From: an uncultured Candidatus Melainabacteria bacterium
Lineage (GTDB): Bacteria; Cyanobacteriota; Vampirovibrionia; Gastranaerophilales; Gastranaerophilaceae
Length of the DNA stretch: 11,836 bases
Assembly: GCA_934754425.1 (NCBI GenBank)
Contig: CAKVIN010000032.1
Coordinates: 1 to 11,836, forward strand
Direction: 5' to 3'
This document shows, piece after piece, positions 1 to 4,586 of the stretch. Position numbers and translations under genes: made by a program. The notes below the pieces were generated by a model, which saw nothing but the letters and a program-made list of their open reading frames with translations, did no database searches and was not told where the DNA came from. The first letter of the stretch is position 1. Every line of letters starts with the position of its first letter.

Positions 1-132
1 AAGAAATTAATCCCTTTTATTGCAATTGCATTAATGTGCATTGTATTTATATTTATAGATAAGATTACAGGTGAACCATTATCAGTACATACAATCATTA
101 AATATACGCCTAAGGATAGATTGCAAAGTTAA
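1..132 (+). CDS. C-terminal fragment of an unrecognised, probably membrane-anchored protein
   Basis: An open frame enters from the left edge and ends at TAA 130-132, giving 43 codons. The visible part starts with a hydrophobic stretch (about residues 3-20 of the fragment, LIPFIAIALMCIVFIFI), likely one membrane segment. A short polar tail ending in KDRLQS follows. The start lies outside the window and the family is not recognised. The last codons (105-132) overlap repeats that look like transposase binding sites, so the reading frame may run into the terminus of a neighbouring mobile element. It could be a cargo gene of that element or a chromosomal gene next to the insertion. Confidence 0.5.
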   Translation, partial: KKLIPFIAIALMCIVFIFIDKITGEPLSVHTIIKYTPKDRLQS

Positions 133-153
133 AGATAGGTCTGCAAATTAACA
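105..153 (-). mobile_element. Right-end-like terminus of a Tn7-like element (two TnsB-type sites)
   Basis: Read on the minus strand, this stretch begins TGTTAATTTGCAGACCTATC at 153 and continues inward to the left. It holds two copies of a motif close to TTGCANNCTATC: one with its TGCAA complement at 142-146, the other at 122-126, exactly 20 bp apart. The same motif recurs in the opposite orientation three times in 163-290. Closely packed sites in one end and spaced sites in the other is the known layout of TnsB sites in Tn7 right and left ends. That this is a transposon end is inferred from the motif pattern and the terminal ACA. The rest of that element lies outside the window. Confidence 0.5.
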
Positions 154-177
154 AAAGTGTTAAATTGCAAACCTATC
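134..177. repeat. 20-bp imperfect inverted repeat with 4-bp centre
   Basis: Arms 134-153 and 158-177 pair at 18 of 20 positions (mismatches at 141/170 and 147/164) around the centre AAAG. As RNA this would fold into a strong hairpin just after the stop codon of the left-edge gene, so it could end that transcript. However, no T-run follows and the stem is AT-rich. The arms end in ACA and TGT and share motifs with further direct repeats to the right, so two transposon termini facing away from each other is the better reading. Confidence 0.7.
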
Positions 178-290
178 ATTTACTTAAAATTCAAATAAAT
201 TAAAAAAATTGCAAAAACTATATTTAACTTAATAGATTTATACTAATTTTTTCTAAAGAAAAGATAATTGCAAACTAAACTTAACTTAAT
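158..290 (+). mobile_element. Left-end-like terminus of a Tn7-like element (three TnsB-type sites)
   Basis: The stretch opens with TGT at 158 and contains three direct repeats starting at 163, 207 and 266. Each begins AATTGCAAA and reaches a TTAACTTAAT-like tail 15-17 bp later (TTACTTAAAAT, TTAACTTAAT, TTAACTTAAT). Their starts are 44 and 59 bp apart. Tn7-family elements begin with 5'-TGT and have three separated TnsB sites in the left end, so both spacing and terminal bases fit. The nearest gene inside this boundary is tniQ. The matching right terminus was not found elsewhere in the window. The exact boundary and the protein that binds here are inferences. Confidence 0.55.
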
Positions 291-305
291 TAAAATATTC
301 TAACT

Positions 306-331
306 TTTTGTATTTTATTTATAATACAAAA
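306..331. terminator. Weak AT-rich hairpin beyond the tniQ stop
   Basis: TTTTGTATT (306-314) and AATACAAAA (323-331) form a perfect 9-bp stem with an 8-nt loop, 10 bp beyond the tniQ stop. The stem has only one G-C pair. On the minus strand the arm itself ends in several T residues, so it may act as a poor terminator for tniQ, but it could equally be chance in very AT-rich DNA. Confidence 0.25.
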
Positions 332-341
332 TAACAAAAGA

Positions 342-1364
342 CTATTTTTTTCCATCCAAAATACTGTAAGCAGAAACATTTTTTATTGTATTATTTTTTA
401 AATCTTTTACAGTTAATATAGTTGATTCTTTAGAATTTATTATTTTTAAATTGGAAGCAGAACTACAAAGTAGAAGCTTTAGCCATAAATTTTCTTTATA
501 ATGTTTAAGTTTAACATACAAGTCTGAAGGATATTTTATTGATTGTGAAAGTATTCCAAGTAAAATAATTGGATAATCTGCTAAACTGAAACCTTTATCT
601 TTGCTTTTTTCATAGTAAAAATAAAATTCTGTAAGAAGGTCGCATTGTTTAATGTAATTTAAGAGAGTGAATTCTTCGACCATATTTTCTATCTGTATAA
701 AAGAACGAGTTATAAAGAAATGGTTTGGCAGATACTCTTTTTTGATGATTGATAAAACATCATCATAATTAACTAATAAATCATTTTGATCAATATAAGC
801 TACTAAAGAAGTAATGCTTCTTACTATAGTCGATTCATATTCGTTAGGGCACGGTAATATTCTCTCATTTTTAGGGATTGATAAATTAAAGAAATCTTGA
901 GGATTTAATGTTTCTAATTTTCTATGGTGTTTTAAACAATACCCTACAAACTGATGCTCTTTATGTATGAATTTGAAACCATAATTGTCTATATCGTTAT
1001 TAGTACAATCTGGACAGTAATATATTTTGTTATCTTGCGTAGTAACCGTCAAATAATAAAAATCTCTATTATTTTTCTCATCATAATTAAATATATAATC
1101 AACAGTATTTTTGATTTGTGCTCTTGACATTAATATCTGTCGATAGCTAAATAAAGTAGTTTTTTTAAATAGTTCTATAGGATTTACATTAAGATTATCA
1201 GCCAAATTTTTAATACTTTTGTAAAAATCATTTCCTTTAAACGAGAAAAACCATTCTATGTTATTTAATTGATTAGTTTTATCATTAGCTATTACTATTC
1301 GTAACAAGTAAGAAATTAATAATTCATCATCTTGTAAAATCGGTAAATTAGGAATAATTTGCAT
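342..1364 (-). CDS. tniQ: TniQ/TnsD-family target-selection protein
   Basis: TniQ-family proteins select the insertion site for Tn7-like transposons and recruit the TnsC ATPase. This one has 340 residues, shorter than Tn7 TnsD (about 500) and near the size of small TniQ proteins. The N-terminus has the family signature of a proline-rich start followed by DDELLISYLLRI (12-23). A zinc finger follows: C117 and C120 in YCPDC, then C143 and H146 in GYCLKHH. The C-terminal half is helical and unassigned. AGGAG (complement of 1372-1376) sits 7 nt before the ATG. The gene is divergent from the R-M operon, and its 3' end points at the left terminus rather than following tnsC as tnsD does in Tn7. It may serve the tnsABC in this window or belong to a different element. 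Confidence 0.85.
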   Translation of the reverse strand: MQIIPNLPILQDDELLISYLLRIVIANDKTNQLNNIEWFFSFKGNDFYKSIKNLADNLNVNPIELFKKTTLFSYRQILMSRAQIKNTVDYIFNYDEKNNRDFYYLTVTTQDNKIYYCPDCTNNDIDNYGFKFIHKEHQFVGYCLKHHRKLETLNPQDFFNLSIPKNERILPCPNEYESTIVRSITSLVAYIDQNDLLVNYDDVLSIIKKEYLPNHFFITRSFIQIENMVEEFTLLNYIKQCDLLTEFYFYYEKSKDKGFSLADYPIILLGILSQSIKYPSDLYVKLKHYKENLWLKLLLCSSASNLKIINSKESTILTVKDLKNNTIKNVSAYSILDGKK

Positions 1365-1382
1365 TTGTTTTCTCCTACTTTA

Positions 1383-1411
1383 AAAATACTCTTATTTTTC
1401 TTAAAAGTAAA
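1383..1411 (-). promoter_or_regulatory. Predicted tniQ promoter
   Basis: On the minus strand, TTTACT (complement of 1406-1411) and TATTTT (complement of 1383-1388) are separated by 17 bp, about 19 bp upstream of the tniQ start codon. Both boxes are only moderate matches to the sigma-A consensus, and AT-rich DNA gives many such matches. The first copy of the CACTAC repeat lies just upstream, so a repressor there could affect both divergent promoters. Confidence 0.4.
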
Positions 1412-1419
1412 TAAAAGTA

Positions 1420-1447
1420 TTGAATAAACACTACGATACGTTATACT
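1420..1447 (+). promoter_or_regulatory. Predicted promoter of the R-M operon
   Basis: TTGAAT (1420-1425) and TATACT (1442-1447) are separated by 16 bp and both match the sigma-A consensus well. Transcription would start near 1454, almost on the GTG at 1455, so the first gene may be translated from a leaderless or nearly leaderless message. The spacer contains one copy of the AAACACTACGATA repeat. Confidence 0.6.
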
Positions 1448-1473
1448 AAAAGTAGTGATAAAACACTACGATA
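1426..1473. promoter_or_regulatory. CACTAC/GTAGTG operator-like repeat array
   Basis: The 13-bp string AAACACTACGATA occurs exactly at 1426-1438 and 1461-1473, a 35-bp period. Between them GTAGTG (1452-1457) forms a perfect 6+6 bp palindrome with CACTAC (1464-1469), spacer ATAAAA. One half-site lies inside the -35/-10 spacer and the palindrome covers the predicted transcription start, which suits repression or autoregulation. The regulator is unknown. The 78-residue protein encoded here has no visible HTH. The ribbon-helix-helix protein at 7751-7918 is one candidate. Confidence 0.55.
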
Positions 1474-1691
1474 TGGAATGTAGAACAAGCTATCTTTACA
1501 CGGTGATTGAAGATCTTCTTCAAAGATATTTACTGGCGGTTCAAGAGTGTGAACAGCAACTTTATCATGGAAATTTATCGGATTCTGTTAAACATATTTA
1601 TAAATCAAGAATATTAGATTATACAGAAGACATTAAAGAGATTAAAGATACATTAAATTTTCTAGAAATGCGTAAAAATAGTGAAAGGTAA
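1455..1691 (+). CDS. Small helical protein, first gene of the R-M operon, function unknown
   Basis: This is a 78-residue product if the GTG at 1455 is used, or 72 if the ATG at 1473 is used. Neither start has a Shine-Dalgarno sequence, and the predicted transcript starts at about 1454, so leaderless translation from GTG is plausible. An in-frame stop at 1425-1427 rules out a longer protein. The sequence is charged and looks almost entirely alpha-helical, with two helices split around HGNLSDSVKHIYKS (about 38-51), and may form a coiled-coil hairpin. No HTH, nuclease or methylase motif is visible. It lies 31 bp before the first methylase-like gene on the same strand. Possible roles are a regulator, a modulator or a small subunit of the complex. 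The family is not recognised. Confidence 0.6.
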   Translation: MIKHYDMECRTSYLYTVIEDLLQRYLLAVQECEQQLYHGNLSDSVKHIYKSRILDYTEDIKEIKDTLNFLEMRKNSER

Positions 1692-1722
1692 TGATTAAAC
1701 TATACGGAATAGGAGTATAATT

Positions 1723-2352
1723 ATGTTATTGAAAAAGCAAATTAAATCAAAAAAAAGAGTTAATGATTATGGGGAGGTATTTACTGCTGATAAAGAAGTA
1801 AATGCAATGTTAGATTTGGTTAACGATGAAATAGAAAAAATTGATTCTACTGTATTAGAACCAGCATGTGGTGAGGGAGCATTTATTTTAAAAATCTTTG
1901 AACGCAAAATGAATATTGTAAAACAATACAGTTGGAATGGATGGATTAAAGAGTTTATGATTCTAAGAGCTGTTTCTGGAATATATGGAGTAGATATTCA
2001 AAAAGACAATGTTATAATTTGCAGAAAAAAATTATTCATTAAAGCTCAAAGCTACATAACAAATCCTACTAATGGTTTTACTAAAATGCTTCATGAACTT
2101 ATTGAAAGAAATATTATTTGTGGAAACACTATTTCTGCTTCAACCATTTCAAATAAACCTTTGATTTTCAATGAATGGTTTTTTAAAACTAATGGAGAAA
2201 TTCTAAGAAAACAAGTTAAATACACTGATTTGTTAGAAAATGATGGGGAATGTAATTCAAATAAACGCTCCTTTAAATATGATTGGATGATGAAAGAAAA
2301 GTGCAATATTAGTAATAGTATTGTACTTGTTAAAGAGGTATCAAATGACTGA
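1723..2352 (+). CDS. SAM-binding methylase-like protein, paralogue A (no NPPY)
   Basis: This 209-residue protein resembles the SAM-binding half of N6-adenine methylases. It has GEVFTADKEVNAMLDLV (17-33) followed by motif I, LEPACGEGAF (45-54), and a later acidic strand, GIYGVDIQKDN. The catalytic [DNS]PP[YFW] motif is absent; the equivalent region has PLIFNEWFF instead. It is clearly related to the next gene, nearly identical over the first 55 residues and diverged afterwards, so it arose by tandem duplication. It is unlikely to methylate DNA alone and may act as a SAM-binding or specificity partner of the NPPY methylase at 3045-4586. AGGAG (1711-1715) sits 7 nt before the ATG. Its 3' end overlaps the next gene by 8 bp. 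Confidence 0.7.
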   Translation: MLLKKQIKSKKRVNDYGEVFTADKEVNAMLDLVNDEIEKIDSTVLEPACGEGAFILKIFERKMNIVKQYSWNGWIKEFMILRAVSGIYGVDIQKDNVIICRKKLFIKAQSYITNPTNGFTKMLHELIERNIICGNTISASTISNKPLIFNEWFFKTNGEILRKQVKYTDLLENDGECNSNKRSFKYDWMMKEKCNISNSIVLVKEVSND

Positions 2353-3052
2353 AAAACAAATTAAATCAAAACAAAGAGTAACTAATCACGGAGAAGTATT
2401 TACTGCTGAAAGAGAAGTAAATGCAATGCTTGATCTTGTTAAAGATGAAACTGAAAGAATAGATAGTACATTCCTCGAACCAGCATGTGGAGAAGGTGCA
2501 TTTTTAATAAAGATATTAGAAAGAAAACTTAATGTTGTAAAAAATAAATATTTTCGAAATGAACATGATTATGAAAAATATTCGATTTTAGCTTTGACTA
2601 GTTTATATGGTGTTGATTTGCTGCAGGATAATGCAGAGATTTGCCGTAACAGATTATTTAAATATTGGAATAAAGAATATTTAAAAAACTGTAAAACTAT
2701 AGTAAATGAGGATGTAATGAATGCAGCAAAATATATTCTTGAGAAAAATATTTTGGTGGGTAATGCTTTATCTTTAAAAATGGTAGATGACAAGCAACAA
2801 GACCTTGATAAACCAATTGTATTTGCTGAGTGGACTCTTGTTACAGGAACAAAAATAAAACGAAGAAACTTTAGAATGGATGTCATGCTTAAAGCAGAAG
2901 AAAAATTTGGTGAAATGACTTTAGATTTATTTGGTGATGATGCTGATAGTTTTGAAAATTATACTAGAGATCCAATAACAAATGAAATCATTCCTACTCC
3001 ATTAAAAGAATATAAATTAGTTAATTATTGGGAGGTACAGTACAATGAATAA
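2345..3052 (+). CDS. SAM-binding methylase-like protein, paralogue B (no NPPY)
   Basis: This 235-residue protein has the same layout as the previous gene: KQIKSKQRV start, GEVFTAEREVNAMLDLV, motif I EPACGEGAF (45-53), then LYGVDLLQDN. No NPPY is present; the matching region reads PIVFAEWTLVTG followed by a basic KIKRR. Unlike paralogue A it has an acidic loop (LDLFGDDADSFEN) and a longer tail ending in EYKLVNYWEVQYNE. The ATG at 2345 is chosen over an upstream in-frame ATG at 2321 because AAAGAGG (2332-2338) sits 6 nt before it and the N-terminus then aligns with paralogue A. It overlaps both neighbours by 8 bp, which points to coupled translation. It is probably a subunit of the operon's modification complex. 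Confidence 0.72.
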   Translation: MTEKQIKSKQRVTNHGEVFTAEREVNAMLDLVKDETERIDSTFLEPACGEGAFLIKILERKLNVVKNKYFRNEHDYEKYSILALTSLYGVDLLQDNAEICRNRLFKYWNKEYLKNCKTIVNEDVMNAAKYILEKNILVGNALSLKMVDDKQQDLDKPIVFAEWTLVTGTKIKRRNFRMDVMLKAEEKFGEMTLDLFGDDADSFENYTRDPITNEIIPTPLKEYKLVNYWEVQYNE

Positions 3053-4586
3053 TTTATTAGATAATATATATAAACCTGATGTACTCTCTTGTTTGTCTGA
3101 TTTATCTAATGATGAGGTGTTTACACCACCTATTATTGCTAACAAAATGTTAGATTTACTTCCAAAAGAATTGTGGCAAAATCCTAATATTAAAATTCTT
3201 GATCCTGCAGTTAAATCTGGTGTTTTTTTGAGAGAAGCAGCAAAACGTTTTATAGAAGGCGAAAAAGAAGTTTATCCAGATTTACTTGAACGTATTAATC
3301 ATATAATGCATGAACAACTTTTTGGAATTGCATGTACTGAACTTACGGCTCTTATGAGTAGAAGAACATTATATTGTAGTAAATATCCTAATGGACCTTA
3401 TAGTATTTGTAAATTTAGTAATGCTGAAGGGAATATTAGATTTAAGCGAATAAATCATATTTGGGAAAATGGAAAATGTAAATTTTGTGGTGCATCTATA
3501 AGTCAATATGATAGATCAACGGATTTAGAAGCATATGCATATGAGTTTATTCATACTATAAAAGCGGAGGAATTATTTAATATGAAATTTGATGTAATAA
3601 TATCTAACCCACCATATCAGTTTACGGTAGGTGTTAAAAGTGAAACTTATGCTTTACCGATTTATCAAAAATTTATACAACAAGCTAAACGTCTTAATCC
3701 AAAATATATAACAATGATTGTTCCGGCAAAATGGTATACAGGGGGACGAAATCTTGATGATTTTCGAAAGGAAATGTTAAATGATGAAAGTATAAGAAAG
3801 ATTGTTGATTTTCCTAATCCATATGATTGTTTTCAAGGTGTAGATAATCCTGGAGGTATTTGTTATTTCCTTTGGGATAGAGATAATAAAGGGAAATGCG
3901 AATTTACAACGTCGATTTCTGGTGAGGAAAATACAGTTATTCGTAAATTAAATCAATATCCTATTTTTATTCGTGATGCTGTTGGTATTAAAATTGTTGA
4001 TAAGGTTGTTAAAAATAATGTAAGCAATAGATGGTTAAGCAATGTTGTTTCTCCACAAACACCATTTGGAATTATCACAAGCTATAAGCCAAAAGAGGAG
4101 GGGATACCTTGTTGGTATAAGCAGAGAATAGGCCTTAAATATGTTTCTAAAGAGGACGTAAAAGATATTTATAAATATATTGGAAAATACAAATTCTTGA
4201 TTCCTGAAGCTCCAATTGCTGGACAAACAGATTTCACTAAACCGGTGGGAATTTATTATGAAGGTAACACTAAAATTGCAAAACCTGAAGAAATTTGTAC
4301 TCAAACATATTTAGTGGCAAATGCTTTTGATAGTCTTGAAGAAACAGAGTTTTTTAAGAGTTATATTCTGACAAAAACCGTTCGTTTTTTAGTTTTGCAA
4401 GCAGTTGTTTCTCAACATATATCAAGAGAAAAATTTTGTTTTGTTCCAGATTTAGGAAGCTATACTCAAATTTATACAGATGAATATTTAAGACAAATAT
4501 GGAATATATCTGATGATGAGTGGCATTATATTGATAATAAAATCCGTAATATTGGAGAAAACGATATAGAAGAAGGTGTGGAATAA
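3045..4586 (+). CDS. Eco57I-like N6-adenine DNA methylase
   Basis: This 513-residue protein is probably the catalytic methyltransferase that adds a methyl group to adenine N6 using SAM. Catalytic motif IV is clear: VIISNPPYQ with N188-P-P-Y191, followed by LPIYQKFIQQAKRLNPKYITMIVPAKW, typical of Eco57I-type methylases. Motif I is unusual, DPAVKSGVF (53-61) in place of DPACGSG. Between the two lie four cysteines, C111, C122, C145 and C148 (the last two as CKFC), probably a zinc ribbon. The C-terminal third has no motif I can name and may recognise DNA. GGGAGG (3030-3035) precedes the ATG, which lies inside the 3' end of paralogue B. The stop TAA shares a base with the next ATG (TAATG), so production should be coupled to the helicase-nuclease. 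Confidence 0.82.
   Translation: MNNLLDNIYKPDVLSCLSDLSNDEVFTPPIIANKMLDLLPKELWQNPNIKILDPAVKSGVFLREAAKRFIEGEKEVYPDLLERINHIMHEQLFGIACTELTALMSRRTLYCSKYPNGPYSICKFSNAEGNIRFKRINHIWENGKCKFCGASISQYDRSTDLEAYAYEFIHTIKAEELFNMKFDVIISNPPYQFTVGVKSETYALPIYQKFIQQAKRLNPKYITMIVPAKWYTGGRNLDDFRKEMLNDESIRKIVDFPNPYDCFQGVDNPGGICYFLWDRDNKGKCEFTTSISGEENTVIRKLNQYPIFIRDAVGIKIVDKVVKNNVSNRWLSNVVSPQTPFGIITSYKPKEEGIPCWYKQRIGLKYVSKEDVKDIYKYIGKYKFLIPEAPIAGQTDFTKPVGIYYEGNTKIAKPEEICTQTYLVANAFDSLEETEFFKSYILTKTVRFLVLQAVVSQHISREKFCFVPDLGSYTQIYTDEYLRQIWNISDDEWHYIDNKIRNIGENDIEEGVE

Noticed and set aside
134..177. Intrinsic terminator of the left-edge gene as the sole explanation
   Set aside because: The hairpin is AT-rich with no T-run after it, and its arms share the TTGCAAA motif with additional repeats up to 290 that a terminator would not explain. 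A minor terminator role is still possible.
121..275. TTGCAAA repeats as a CRISPR array
   Set aside because: Repeat cores are short and imperfect, spacings range from 20 to 59 bp, and orientation flips at 153/158. No cas genes are present.
1455..1691. Classical C-protein (HTH controller) of the R-M system
   Set aside because: Position and promoter fit, but the 78 residues show no helix-turn-helix pattern and look like a helical hairpin instead.
2321..2344. Upstream in-frame ATG for paralogue B
   Set aside because: It would extend the overlap with paralogue A and adds MYLLKRYQ, which has no counterpart in paralogue A. ATG 2345 has AAAGAGG at proper distance and gives aligned N-termini.
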